Counted from the stretch's first letter, positions 25,287-34,203 are shown. The stretch: DNA of 64,000 nt from UBA8190 sp003453695 (GCA_036796975.1 DAIRBY010000008.1:1-64000), one strand, 5' to 3'. Program-made: numbers and translations. Notes: generated by a model not told the origin, from the letters alone.

Positions 25287-26474
25287 TCAGCGGACGGCGG
25301 TGGCCGTCGTCGGCGTGGTCTTCTTCGCCGGCGACAGGAACTGCTCGACCGCCTGGGCCACGCCGGCAGCCACGGCCTGTTGACCGGCGGCGCTGGCGGC
25401 GATCGTGGCCTCGAACGGGTCGGTGATGAACAGCGGCTCGACCACGGTGCCCGGCATGGTGCTGGGGGTGGAGAAGTAGCCGGCCTGTTCCGGGCCCAGC
25501 ATGAGCAGGTGCCCGTAGTCGGCGGCCTCGGCGGCGATGCCACCTCGGTCCGGGTTGCCCGACACCGAGCCCACCTGACTGTCGGGCACGACGCCCGCAT
25601 TCGGGATCTGCCACCCGTGAGTGTTCATCGCCGACAGCACGTCCCCTTCGACCACGGCGGCGAGCTGCTGGTTCTGTGCCGCGAACGATCGGGCGCTGTC
25701 GTAAGCGGCCAGGCTGCCGGCGTTGCTGGCGCTGGCGCCGGCGTCGAGATAGATGCCGACCAGCACCGCCGCTCCGGCGTCGTCGGCGCAGACGGCGCGC
25801 GCCGCCACGTCGTCATGGGCGCCCTGCAGGCTCAGTTCCTCACCCGAGACGTCCTGTGGGCCGAGCCGCAGCACGTTGGTGTCGGAGGTACGCGACACCA
25901 CCACCCGGTATCCGTCCGCCCGGAGCAGCGTCATGGCGTCGAGCTCCATGGGCAGGGTGAGGGATGCTTCGCTCACACTCTGCCCCGACTCGGTGGTGCC
26001 CAGGGCGCCCGGGTCGAGGCCCCCGTGGCCGGCGTCGAGGAACACCGTCGTGTTCTTGTCTCCGCGCGTCGGTGCGAACGCCTGGCAGGCGCCGTTGGCG
26101 AACACGTGGGCGTTGACGGCTGTGCCTGTTCTCGCGTCGGTATTCGTCCCGGCTGCTGCCGATGCCGCTCCTTTCGACTTGCCGCCTTCCGAGGCGGCCA
26201 CGCGGATGACGACGTACAGGGTTAGCGCCACGAGCAGGATCCGTACGACTCGGCGCCGACGTCGGAGCGTCTCGGCACGAGCCGTCCGAGCCCGGGAGCC
26301 GAGAGGCGGCGGCGATCGCCGCTGCGGCGGACTGGAGGGTCCCCGGCGCGGGGGCCCGCCCCGGCCTCGGGGCCTTGCTTCGCTCCGGGGCCCGCCCCGG
26401 CGCTCGGGCCCGGCCCGGTAGGGGCTCGTGCGCCGGGCGGGAGTGGTGCGCCGAGGCGGGGTCGACAGGGTCAT
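25287..26474 (-). CDS. membrane-anchored amidase_3-like protein, degenerate zinc site
   Basis: This 395-residue protein begins with a very basic, proline-rich cytoplasmic segment of about 75 residues, followed by one membrane helix (77-93). An N-acetylmuramoyl-L-alanine amidase (Amidase_3) domain follows. The first zinc His (VFLDAGHGGLDPGAL) and a late Glu (TVVEPLFITDPFEA) are present. The usual SIHAN segment with the second zinc His reads GIYLDAG, so that ligand seems lost. It may bind peptidoglycan without cleaving it, or use another residue. Confidence 0.82.
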   Translation of the reverse strand: MTLSTPPRRTTPARRTSPYRAGPERRGGPRSEARPRGRGGPPRRGPSSPPQRRSPPPLGSRARTARAETLRRRRRVVRILLVALTLYVVIRVAASEGGKSKGAASAAAGTNTDARTGTAVNAHVFANGACQAFAPTRGDKNTTVFLDAGHGGLDPGALGTTESGQSVSEASLTLPMELDAMTLLRADGYRVVVSRTSDTNVLRLGPQDVSGEELSLQGAHDDVAARAVCADDAGAAVLVGIYLDAGASASNAGSLAAYDSARSFAAQNQQLAAVVEGDVLSAMNTHGWQIPNAGVVPDSQVGSVSGNPDRGGIAAEAADYGHLLMLGPEQAGYFSTPSTMPGTVVEPLFITDPFEATIAASAAGQQAVAAGVAQAVEQFLSPAKKTTPTTATAVR

Positions 26475-26562
26475 CGAGGCGGATCGCACCAGAGAAATCT
26501 GTGGAGGTCCTGAACGACTCTGGCAGGCCCCGTGGATCGTGGGGGCTGGTCCGCCACGGGAG

Positions 26563-27183
26563 TCAACCAGTCCGGCCCAGACGACGTTGCGCAGCGGCGG
26601 GAGCGAGGATGCCGCCCAGGCAGAAGGCGACGGCACCGTCGGCGACCTCGTCGGCCGGCCGCCCCTTCTCGAGGACGAGGACCCGGGCGAGCTGGTCGGT
26701 CACCCCCAAGATGGCGTGCGCCACGACGAGCGGGTCCTCACGGCGGATGAGCCCGGCGTCCATCCCGGCCTTCACGTGAGGCAGGGCGTCGGCCACCGCC
26801 TGCTCCTCGCCTTGGCGGATGAGCGGGGCGAAGCGTTCCTCGGTGCGAGCGAACTCGAGAAGGACGAAGAGGTGACGGTTGACCGACAACCACGTCACGG
26901 CCGTGCGGATGCCCGACTCGATGCGCCGCACCGGATCCGGCTCGTCGGCGATGGCTTGGCGCTGGGCCCGGCGCAGGTCGCGCTGGGCGTCGGCAAGGAT
27001 CTGGAGGAACAGCTCCTCCTTCGAGGCGAAGTACCAGTAGAAGACGCCTTTGCCCACGCCGAGGCCCTCGACGACGTCGGCCACCGACGTGGGGTGATAG
27101 CCCTGGGTGGCGAAGAGATGAGCGGAGAGCTCGAGCAGCTGCTGTCGGCGCCGCTGACCACGAGCGGTGAGACGACGTGCCAC
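26563..27183 (-). CDS. TetR-family transcriptional regulator
   Basis: This 206-residue repressor has an N-terminal helix-turn-helix (GYHPTSVADVVEGLGVGKGVFYWYFASKEEL) typical of TetR. The C-terminal helical domain binds an unknown ligand. GTG 27183 is chosen because it gives the normal length just before the first helix; the frame continues upstream into the promoter region. The acyltransferase gene is divergent 147 bases away and may be its target. Confidence 0.9.
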   Translation of the reverse strand: MARRLTARGQRRRQQLLELSAHLFATQGYHPTSVADVVEGLGVGKGVFYWYFASKEELFLQILADAQRDLRRAQRQAIADEPDPVRRIESGIRTAVTWLSVNRHLFVLLEFARTEERFAPLIRQGEEQAVADALPHVKAGMDAGLIRREDPLVVAHAILGVTDQLARVLVLEKGRPADEVADGAVAFCLGGILAPAAAQRRLGRTG

Positions 27184-27329
27184 CTGTGCGACCCTAGCAA
27201 TCGCCGTGTGGCGGCCCCGGTGATGGCGCCAGTCGGGCACCTTCGGGCCGGTGTTCGCGAATGTGAACGCGGCGCGAACAGGGACCATCGGCCGTTCTCG
27301 CGTCGTGGACGGCGCGGTAGCGTCGTGGG

Positions 27330-28100
27330 GTGGTCTACTGGGTGGTGAAGATCCTGCTCACGCCTATCTTCCGCCTGTTGTGGCGGGTGCGGGTGGAGGG
27401 CGCGTCGCAGATCCCGGCGACGGGGCCCGTGGTGCTCGCCCCCAACCACGTGAGCTTCCTCGACTCCTTCTTCCTTCCGCTCGTCGTCCGCAGGCGCGTC
27501 ACGTTCGTGGCCAAGGCCGAGTACTTCGACTCGTGGAAGACGGCGTGGTTCTTCCGGGCGGTGGGGCAGATCCCCATGCGGCGCGAGGGCGGGAGCGCCT
27601 CGGAGCGGGCGTTGGCGGCGGCGCGTGACGTGCTCGAGTCCGGCGGGGTGCTCGGCATCTACCCGGAGGGGACCCGCTCGCCGGACGGCCGGCTCTATCG
27701 AGGGCACACCGGTGTGGCGCGCCTGGCCATCGGGTGCAGGGTGCCGGTCGTCCCCGTGGGGTTGGTCGGGACCTCCGAGGTGCAGCACCCCGGCTCCAAC
27801 CTGCCCAGGCCCTTCAAGCAGGTGACGGTGCGGTTCGGCCCCCCGCTCGACGTGTCGCGCTACGAGCGCGCCGACGCCGCCGACCCCATGGCGCTTCGGG
27901 TGCTGACCGACGAGTTGATGTTCGAGATCCGAACGCTCACCACCCAGGAGTACATCGACCGCTACGCCAAGCGCCACGGGGTGGTGGGCGGCTCAGAGGT
28001 GGCCTCGGTGGAGGCGTCACCGCCGGCCGGGCCCTCGTCCCCCCCCCCGCCGCCGTTGCCTCCCCGGCGCGCCGCGGCGTCGTCCACTTCGGCCGCCTGA
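27330..28100 (+). CDS. 1-acyl-sn-glycerol-3-phosphate acyltransferase-like protein
   Basis: This 256-residue membrane-associated acyltransferase of the PlsC family has the catalytic HX4D motif NHVSFLDSFF and the glycerol-phosphate motif YPEGTRSPDG. An N-terminal hydrophobic stretch anchors it. It transfers acyl groups to lysophosphatidate in phospholipid synthesis, or to a related acceptor. The C-terminal ~45 residues are Pro/Ala/Ser rich. It is divergent from a TetR gene. Confidence 0.9.
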   Translation: MVYWVVKILLTPIFRLLWRVRVEGASQIPATGPVVLAPNHVSFLDSFFLPLVVRRRVTFVAKAEYFDSWKTAWFFRAVGQIPMRREGGSASERALAAARDVLESGGVLGIYPEGTRSPDGRLYRGHTGVARLAIGCRVPVVPVGLVGTSEVQHPGSNLPRPFKQVTVRFGPPLDVSRYERADAADPMALRVLTDELMFEIRTLTTQEYIDRYAKRHGVVGGSEVASVEASPPAGPSSPPPPPLPPRRAAASSTSAA

Positions 28101-28149
28101 CCGGCGCCGTCGGCGGCCGCCTGCCCGGCGGCTTCCCTGTCGACGGTGC

Positions 28150-29502
28150 TCAGCTGGAGAGCGCCGGAAGCAGGTCGCGGAGCCGCACCCGTCCACCGGT
28201 TCGAAGGACGGCCGTCCGGTACACCAGCGCCGCCAGGCGCGCCACCACGACGGTGCACGCCACGCTCAACACGACCGACAGGAGGAACTGCCACCAGTTC
28301 ACCTCCCCGAACCCGACCAGTGTCGGCATGGCGAAAGGGGCCGTGGGCGGCAGGTAGGCGAGGACCTTCACGAGCACCGAGGCATTGCCCGAGCTCACGC
28401 CGGTGAGCGACACGATGTAGCCGAAGACGAGCGGCGCGCTCAGGGGCAGTGCCAGGCTCTGCACCTGGTCCTGTCGCTCGGCCGTCGATCCGGCGGCGGC
28501 GTACACCCAGCTGTAGAAGGCGTAGCCGAGGATCAACCACACCAGCGAGGCTGTCAGCACGAGGGGCGCCGCCCCCTGCACCAGGCTCGATCCGACCGCC
28601 TTTGCCAACACCAGCGCGAAGGCCGCCAGGGCGACGGCCTGCACCATGGCGACGACGCCGATGCCCGTCACCTTGCCGGCGAGCAGCTGGATGGGCCGGA
28701 CCGTGGCGAGCAGGACTTCCACCACCCGGCTCGCCTTCTCCTCCATCACGCCCATGAGCGTCCAGGTCAGGTACTGGGTAAGGACGATGAAGATGAGGAT
28801 GACGCCGAGCAGTGCCGTCGCCTCGGCCGTCGTCCGCGTCTTCTTGCCGGGATGGACGCTCTCGACGGGCAACGGCCTGGCCTGCTCGACGGCAGTCGCC
28901 TGCTCCTCGGTGAGGCCGGCCTGGGCGAAGGCGCGCTGGATGCCCAGGGTGGTGGACAACGACCGGACGAAGCGTGCCGAGGCCGAGGTGTCGGTGGCCG
29001 ACACCGGTTTGTCCACCACGATCTTCCCCCCGCCGTCCACCACCACGGCGACCGAACCGGCGCTCAACGACTGACGAGCCGTCTGCCGGTCCCGCTCGTG
29101 GACGAGGGACACCGACAGACCGACCCTCTTGGCCAGGACGTGGATCTCGGTGTCGAGCGTCGCCGAGCCGGCCACGACTCCCACGTTCTCGCGCTTGGTC
29201 GAACCGGAGTTGAAGGTCGGGATGACGATGGCGGCGGCCACCACGGCGAAGAGGATGAGCGTGACCGCGCGGAACACGCGGCCTCGCACTCGCTCACGGA
29301 TCTCGCGCCCGGCAACGAGACCGGTGTCGCCGAGGATCTTTCTGTCGGCCCGACCCGCCCTGTCCGCCAGCTGCCTCACGAGGACGGCGAGCGCTGAGGG
29401 CCGGTGTCGATCCTGACCCCGGCGCTGCCACCGCCTCTGCAGCCCCACCCGGATCACGATGACGAGGACCAGAGCGCCGGCGACAACGGGCCAGGCCTTC
29501 AC
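28150..29502 (-). CDS. ABC-2 family exporter permease, NatB-like
   Basis: This 450-residue permease has a first helix near the N-terminus, another near residue 85, a large extracytoplasmic domain (about 105-230) and six helices in the C-terminal half, the layout of NatB-type sodium or drug exporters. The cytoplasmic VMEEKASRVVEVLLATVRP segment, which contacts the ATPase, is conserved. The GTG start overlaps the ATPase stop (GTGA at 29499-29502). Confidence 0.88.
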   Translation of the reverse strand: MKAWPVVAGALVLVIVIRVGLQRRWQRRGQDRHRPSALAVLVRQLADRAGRADRKILGDTGLVAGREIRERVRGRVFRAVTLILFAVVAAAIVIPTFNSGSTKRENVGVVAGSATLDTEIHVLAKRVGLSVSLVHERDRQTARQSLSAGSVAVVVDGGGKIVVDKPVSATDTSASARFVRSLSTTLGIQRAFAQAGLTEEQATAVEQARPLPVESVHPGKKTRTTAEATALLGVILIFIVLTQYLTWTLMGVMEEKASRVVEVLLATVRPIQLLAGKVTGIGVVAMVQAVALAAFALVLAKAVGSSLVQGAAPLVLTASLVWLILGYAFYSWVYAAAGSTAERQDQVQSLALPLSAPLVFGYIVSLTGVSSGNASVLVKVLAYLPPTAPFAMPTLVGFGEVNWWQFLLSVVLSVACTVVVARLAALVYRTAVLRTGGRVRLRDLLPALSS

Positions 29503-30398
29503 CGGCTCACCGCCTCACGGAAGACCTCCGACAGCCGGCGGCGTTCGAAGACGAACTGGGTGACGTGTCCGGCGGCCCGGGCCGCGTCCAGCACGGCGTC
29601 GCTGTCGGTTGACGGGTCGAGGACGAGCCGCACCTCGCCCCCGTCGACCTCCGAGATCGTGACATCGGGCAGTGATCGAGCCCACGCTCCGGAGCGATCT
29701 CCCTCCACCCGGACGGTGAGACGTCGCGGCCCGCTGGTGGCCAGCTCGTCGACGCCGCCTCGCGCCACCAGGCGGCCGTGATCGATGATGGCGACGGACT
29801 CGCACAGGTCCTCGACCAGGTCGAGCTGGTGGCTCGAGAACAGCACGCACCGCCCGGCGTGCGCCTGCTCCACGAGCACGGCACCGATGGCGTCGATGCC
29901 GGTTGGGTCGAGGCCCGCCAGCGGTTCGTCGAGCACCAGGACCTCCGGGTCGTGCACCAGGGCGGCAGCCAGTTGCACCCGTTGCTGGTTTCCGTGGGAC
30001 AGCGTCTCCACCTTGCTGGTGGCTCGGTCGTCCACCTGCAGGCGCTCGAGCCACTGCTTGGTGGCGGAGACGGCGCTCACCCTGTCCATCCCGTGCAGCC
30101 GGCCGAGGTACTCGAGCTCTTCGGCCACGAGCATGTTCGGGTAGAGGCCTCGCTCCTCGGGCATGTAGCCGAAGCGTCGCCGTTCTGAGGGGGCCACCGG
30201 GGACCCCTTCCACCGAACCGATCCTGCGTCGAGGTCGGTGAGACCGAAGATGGCCCGCATGGTGGTGGTCTTCCCGGCACCGTTGGGGCCGAGAAAGCCG
30301 AACACCTGGCCCGACGGCACCGAGAAACTGAGGTCGTCCAGTGCGATGACCGTGCCGAACCGACGCCGCAGGCCGTCGAGTTCCAACACGCCGGCCAC
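29499..30398 (-). CDS. ABC exporter ATPase, NatA-like
   Basis: This 299-residue ATP-binding subunit has Walker A GPNGAGKTT, a Q-loop region FGYMPEERGLYP, signature LSHGNQQRVQLA, Walker B VLVLDEP and the switch His in FSSHQLDLVEDLC. The variant LSHGN signature is usual in the NatA subgroup. It pairs with the permease encoded immediately downstream. The start is GTG 30398. Confidence 0.92.
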   Translation of the reverse strand: MAGVLELDGLRRRFGTVIALDDLSFSVPSGQVFGFLGPNGAGKTTTMRAIFGLTDLDAGSVRWKGSPVAPSERRRFGYMPEERGLYPNMLVAEELEYLGRLHGMDRVSAVSATKQWLERLQVDDRATSKVETLSHGNQQRVQLAAALVHDPEVLVLDEPLAGLDPTGIDAIGAVLVEQAHAGRCVLFSSHQLDLVEDLCESVAIIDHGRLVARGGVDELATSGPRRLTVRVEGDRSGAWARSLPDVTISEVDGGEVRLVLDPSTDSDAVLDAARAAGHVTQFVFERRRLSEVFREAVSR

Positions 30399-30478
30399 GC
30401 TCGAAGCCTACGGCCCACCCCCTGGCGAACACGGGCATGCGGGCCCCGAACGCTCGTACTGCTGGACGAGCGAGCGCC

Positions 30479-31426
30479 TCAGGCCGAAGCGAGCGCTCCC
30501 CACAGGGCCCGGTAGCTCGGGTAGGTCAGGCCGACGGTGACGTACCCGGCCTGGACGAGCTCTTCGTGGAAGCGGGGAAGGTTGCGCCACGGAATGCCCA
30601 TGTCGACGTGGTGGGCAAGGTGCCATCCGGTGTTGTAGGGCACCAGCCAGAAGCTCGGCAACCACGACTGCCGGACGTGGTGGGTGGTGACCCTGCGGTC
30701 CTTGCTGGCCTCGAGCCCTCCGTGCTCGGCGATGGAGCGCAGGCGGTTGAGGACGCGCCACTGGGTCATCCACGGCAGCCACCACAGAAGCGGGTAGATC
30801 CAGATTTTGCCGGTGGCGGCCCACGAAACCGTCCACAACACCGCCTGGACGCCGAGAATGCTCAGCACGACCCGCCTGGCCCGCGGGTAGCGCACCGCTC
30901 TCACCAGGTTGACGAAGTTCTTCCACCCGGAGATGCCGACGGCGTCGCGTGTGAGGCGTTGACGAAGCTTGCGCCGCGTGCAGGGGTACCCGCCGTAGAA
31001 GTCCATGTCGGGCTCGTCGGGGCCGAACTCCTCGCGGTGGTGGGCGAAGTGGGCGCGCCGGTAGAAGGAGATGGGCGTCCACGCCGGATAGGCCACCAGC
31101 CAGGTCCCGACCCAGTCGTTGAGGCGCTTGTCGGAGAAGAGGAGCCTGTGTGCCGCTTCGTGCATGAGGATGGCGAGCCGGACGTACACCGGCCCCATCA
31201 GCACGAAGGCGATCGCGTAGCCGACGGGGTTGTCCCACCACACGGCTAGACCCACCATGGCCACGATCCACAGCCACACTGCGGCGACGCTCCTGGCGTT
31301 CCCCCAGCCGTCGATTCGACGCAGGTCGGCGCGCAACGCCGGGATGGGGACGCCGTTGGCCTGCAGGCGTTCGGTGGGCAGGACCTGGGGCCGGACCTCT
31401 TGGGCAGCCACCATGGTGGCGGTCAT
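30479..31426 (-). CDS. fatty-acid desaturase family protein
   Basis: This 315-residue integral membrane di-iron enzyme has the histidine boxes HEAAH, HFAHH and HLAHH, plus an extra AEHGG. Four hydrophobic segments fit the desaturase/hydroxylase topology. Substrates could be fatty acyl lipids, carotenoids or similar. ATG 31426 lies eight bases after a strong sigma-70-type promoter, so the mRNA is probably leaderless. It is divergent from a PaaX-family gene with overlapping regulatory DNA. Confidence 0.88.
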   Translation of the reverse strand: MTATMVAAQEVRPQVLPTERLQANGVPIPALRADLRRIDGWGNARSVAAVWLWIVAMVGLAVWWDNPVGYAIAFVLMGPVYVRLAILMHEAAHRLLFSDKRLNDWVGTWLVAYPAWTPISFYRRAHFAHHREEFGPDEPDMDFYGGYPCTRRKLRQRLTRDAVGISGWKNFVNLVRAVRYPRARRVVLSILGVQAVLWTVSWAATGKIWIYPLLWWLPWMTQWRVLNRLRSIAEHGGLEASKDRRVTTHHVRQSWLPSFWLVPYNTGWHLAHHVDMGIPWRNLPRFHEELVQAGYVTVGLTYPSYRALWGALASA

Positions 31427-31434
31427 CGTGCCTA

Positions 31435-31463
31435 TTATTACACGTTGGTGACAGTTGGTGCAA
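31435..31463 (-). promoter_or_regulatory. desaturase promoter with overlapping GTTGGTG direct repeat
   Basis: On the minus strand TTGCAC (31463-31458) and TAATAA (31440-31435) are separated by exactly 17 bases, and the ATG follows eight bases later. Inside the spacer, GTTGGTG occurs twice on the plus strand (31444-31450 and 31454-31460), one helical turn apart, as an operator would. The same DNA could supply TTGGTG (31445-31450), 17 bases, GTAATA (31468-31473) for the divergent PaaX-type gene. Confidence 0.6.
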
Positions 31464-31484
31464 GATCGTAATAGGGGCGAAACG

Positions 31485-31544
31485 AGGGTGGAACAGAGGG
31501 TGGAACAGAGGGTGGAACAGAGGGTGGAACAGAGGGTGGAACAG
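31485..31544. repeat. 12-bp tandem repeat at the start of the PaaX-family gene
   Basis: AGGGTGGAACAG is repeated five times without a mismatch. In the coding frame it reads Arg-Val-Glu-Gln, and each Val codon is GTG preceded by a purine-rich, Shine-Dalgarno-like sequence. Confidence 0.95.
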
Positions 31545-32354
31545 AGGGAGGAGCGGCCGCTGACCGCCCGGTCGGTCTTGGCCAGCACGCTGCTCGGCGC
31601 CGAGCCGCCGGAGCTCCCCGTGGCCCATCTGGTCCGCATGGCCGGCGTGTTCGGGATCAACCCCAACCGGGCGCGGGTGGCGCTGAGCCGCATGGTCGCC
31701 TCTGGTGAAGCCACTACTGACGGAACGGGGCGATACCGCCTGGCCGGGCACCTGTTGGCCCGGCAGCGGCGCCAGGCAACCAGCCGCGCCGGGCAGACCG
31801 GGCCCTGGACGGGGGGCTGGCACGTGGTCGTGCTGACGGGAGTGGGGGACACCGCCGACGTGCGCAGTCAACGGCGCCGGGCCCTCACCGCCGCCCGGCT
31901 CGCCGAACTGCGCCTCGGGGTGTGGACCCGCCCCGACAACCTGGCCCTCGACCCGGGCCTCCTCAACGGTGCGCTCGGCGAGGCCCCCGACGAGACGCTC
32001 GGCGAAGCCCCGGACGGCGCGCTCGACGGTGCAACGTGCTTCGTGGGGCGGCCGGTCGCCGATGCCGGCGACTTGGCGAGGCGCTTATGGGATGTGGACG
32101 GATGGGCCGATCGTGCCCGGGGGTTCGTCGACGAGATGGCGGTCACGACGCCGAGCGGGCCTGAGCAGCTCGCACCCGGCTTCGTGTTGTCGGCGGCCGT
32201 CCTGCGCCACCTGCAGGCCGATCCGCTCTTGCCCGAACCGCTCCTCCCCGCCGGTTGGCCCGGTGGCGAGCTCCGGCGGGCCTACGACGACTTCGACGCT
32301 CGCTATCGCGCTGTGCTCGCCGACTGGGGTCGCCGGGTGGCCGAGGTGGAATAG
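31488..32354 (+). CDS. PaaX-family transcriptional regulator
   Basis: This protein of about 288 residues has an N-terminal winged helix (TARSVLASTLLG, then MAGVFGINPNRARVALSRMVASGE) and the PaaX-like effector domain (GGWHVVVLTG, then RLAELRLGVWTRPDNL). PaaX controls phenylacetate degradation elsewhere; here the divergent partner is a desaturase. GTG 31488 is the first of five in-frame GTG codons in the 12-bp repeat; TTG 31455 is an alternative but lies inside the promoter region. An acidic loop contains a short duplicated GEAPDE/GEAPDG segment. Confidence 0.85.
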   Translation: MEQRVEQRVEQRVEQRVEQREERPLTARSVLASTLLGAEPPELPVAHLVRMAGVFGINPNRARVALSRMVASGEATTDGTGRYRLAGHLLARQRRQATSRAGQTGPWTGGWHVVVLTGVGDTADVRSQRRRALTAARLAELRLGVWTRPDNLALDPGLLNGALGEAPDETLGEAPDGALDGATCFVGRPVADAGDLARRLWDVDGWADRARGFVDEMAVTTPSGPEQLAPGFVLSAAVLRHLQADPLLPEPLLPAGWPGGELRRAYDDFDARYRAVLADWGRRVAEVE

Positions 32355-32396
32355 GCACCGGGGCGGGCTGCCGGGCCTCGCCCGGCCTGCAACCGC

Positions 32397-33938
32397 TCAG
32401 TTCCCCGATCCGCCCGCTCCAGCGGACTCCCTCGCCCAGGCGCGGGCCCGGTCGACGGCGCCCAACCATCCGGCATGGGCGGAGTCGGCGGAGACGGCGC
32501 TCGCCTTGGGCTCGAACACGGCATCGGCCCGCCACAGCGACGACAGCTCCTCGAGCGACGACCACATGCCGGTGGCGAGGCCCGCCAACGTGGCTGCACC
32601 GAGCGCCGTGGCCTCGGCGCTCTCCGAGCGGCACACCGACAGCCGCACCTGGTCGGCTTGAAGCTGCAACAGCAGGTCCATCACCGACGCTCCGCCGTCC
32701 ACGCGCAGCGTCTCGACCGGTGCTCCGGCGAGGCGCATGGCGTCGACCACGTCACGTACCTGGAAGGCGATCGACTCGACGACCGCCCGGGCCACGTGCC
32801 CCCGGCCCAGTCCCCGGCTCAGCCCCACGATGGCGCCACGGGCGTACGGGTCCCACCACGGGCTGCCCATGCCCGTGAAGGCAGGCACGACGTAGACGCC
32901 CTCGCTGTGAGCGACGGTGGCGGCGAGCGGTCCCACGTCGGCGGCCTGCCCGAGGATCCCGAGCCCGTCGCGCAGCCACTGGATGGCGGCCCCCGTGCTG
33001 AACACCGCCCCTTCCAGGGCGTAGACGGGGTCGGCGCCGCCGGCATGCCCGCCGAGATCCCACGCCACGGTGGTGAGCAGGCCCTCTCTGGGCTCGGGCA
33101 CCTGTCCGCCCACGTTGAGCAGCACGAAGGTGCCCGTGCCGTAGGTGGCCTTGGCGGCACCGGGCTCGAAGCAGGCCTGGCCGAAGAGCGCCGACTGCTG
33201 GTCGCCTGCCAAGGCGCACACCGGTACGCCGGCCAGGGCTCGTCCGTTCTCGGCGAGCGGTCCGGCGACGGGCGCCACCGTGCCGCAGGTCGGCACGACG
33301 CGAGGAAGGGCGTGCAGGGGGACGCCGAACAGCTCACCCAGCTCCGCGTCCCAGTCGTGCCGGGCGATGTCGTAGAGCAGTGTGCGGCTGGCGTTGGAGG
33401 GATCGGTGACGAATGCGCCGCCGGCTGGGCCGCCGGTGAGGTGCCACGCCACCCAGGCGTCCACCGTCCCCAGTGCGAGGTTGTCGTCGGCCTCGACGCC
33501 ACCTTCCACGAGCAGCCATCCCATCTTGGTGGCCGAGAAGTAGGGGTCGAGCACGAGACCGGTGCGCCGGCGCACCAGCTCTTCGTGGCCGTCTGCCCGC
33601 AACTGGTCACAGCGCGGGGCGGTGCGCCGGTCCTGCCACACCAGCGCCCGGTGGCGGGGGAGGCCCGCGCGCCGGTCCCAGGCCACCACCGTCTCGCGCT
33701 GGTTGGTGATCCCGATGGCGGCCACCGGGCGACCGGCCTGTCGTTGGCGCTCGCTCACCTCTGCCAGGGTGGCGAGCACGTGATCGCGGATCTCGAGGGC
33801 GTCGTGCTCCACCCAGCCGGGCCGGGGGAAGTACTGGGTCAGCTCGCGGTAGGCGACGTCCAGGACCCGCCCTCGTTCGTCGACGGCCACCGAGCGGACC
33901 CCGGTCGTCCCGGCGTCGACCGCCACCACGCAGGCCAT
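32397..33938 (-). CDS. glpK: glycerol kinase
   Basis: GlpK phosphorylates glycerol to sn-glycerol-3-phosphate. The 513-residue protein has the canonical glycerol contacts: NQRETVVAWD, WQDRRT, the Tyr in LDPYFSATKMGW and AGDQQSALFGQ. The ATP-binding DAGTTGVRS and TYGTGTFVLLN are present. Compared with the FGGY kinase at 66-1544, every residue expected for glycerol is retained, so this is the more likely housekeeping enzyme. No glycerol facilitator gene adjoins it. Confidence 0.94.
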   Translation of the reverse strand: MACVVAVDAGTTGVRSVAVDERGRVLDVAYRELTQYFPRPGWVEHDALEIRDHVLATLAEVSERQRQAGRPVAAIGITNQRETVVAWDRRAGLPRHRALVWQDRRTAPRCDQLRADGHEELVRRRTGLVLDPYFSATKMGWLLVEGGVEADDNLALGTVDAWVAWHLTGGPAGGAFVTDPSNASRTLLYDIARHDWDAELGELFGVPLHALPRVVPTCGTVAPVAGPLAENGRALAGVPVCALAGDQQSALFGQACFEPGAAKATYGTGTFVLLNVGGQVPEPREGLLTTVAWDLGGHAGGADPVYALEGAVFSTGAAIQWLRDGLGILGQAADVGPLAATVAHSEGVYVVPAFTGMGSPWWDPYARGAIVGLSRGLGRGHVARAVVESIAFQVRDVVDAMRLAGAPVETLRVDGGASVMDLLLQLQADQVRLSVCRSESAEATALGAATLAGLATGMWSSLEELSSLWRADAVFEPKASAVSADSAHAGWLGAVDRARAWARESAGAGGSGN

Positions 33939-34049
33939 CGGCGGCGCACGCTACCGGGGCCCGCCGGACCGGCCCGACACGTGAAGCGGCGCACGATTGC
34001 AAACCTTCGCGAACGCCCTCCGACCTGGGCGGCAATCCCGGCCCGGGCG

Positions 34050-34079
34050 TTGACACCCCGGTAACTACAGTGCTGTAAT
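34050..34079 (+). promoter_or_regulatory. nrdJ promoter with overlapping TACA-N4-TGTA palindrome
   Basis: A consensus TTGACA (34050-34055) is followed after 18 bases by TGTAAT (34074-34079). TACAG-TG-CTGTA (34066-34077) overlaps the -10. A repressor bound to that palindrome would block the promoter. It lies about 125 bases upstream of nrdJ. Confidence 0.6.
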
Positions 34080-34091
34080 GTGCCCCGCATC

Positions 34092-34130
34092 TTGTGGCGG
34101 CCGATGGGGGAACCACAACATCTTGTGGTT
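34092..34130 (+). promoter_or_regulatory. NrdR-type operator pair upstream of nrdJ
   Basis: AACCACAA-CATC-TTGTGGTT (34111-34130) is a perfect 8-bp inverted repeat resembling NrdR boxes. A second half-site CATCTTGTGG lies exactly 31 bases upstream (34088-34097), the three-turn spacing typical of paired NrdR boxes. The left arm of that upstream site is degenerate. Control of ribonucleotide reductase by NrdR is established in Streptomyces; here it is inferred. Confidence 0.65.
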
Positions 34131-34203
34131 CAGGGGCAGATTCACCGGCTCTGTTCGGCCACCCGGAGCGTAGGCTGGAGACGACGAAAAGGGGTGGGAG
34201 AAC

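Noticed and set aside
33939..34203. Possible B12 riboswitch upstream of nrdJ
   Set aside because: The region is too short after the promoter (about 120 bases) and no B12-box sequence was seen; NrdR-type sites explain it better.
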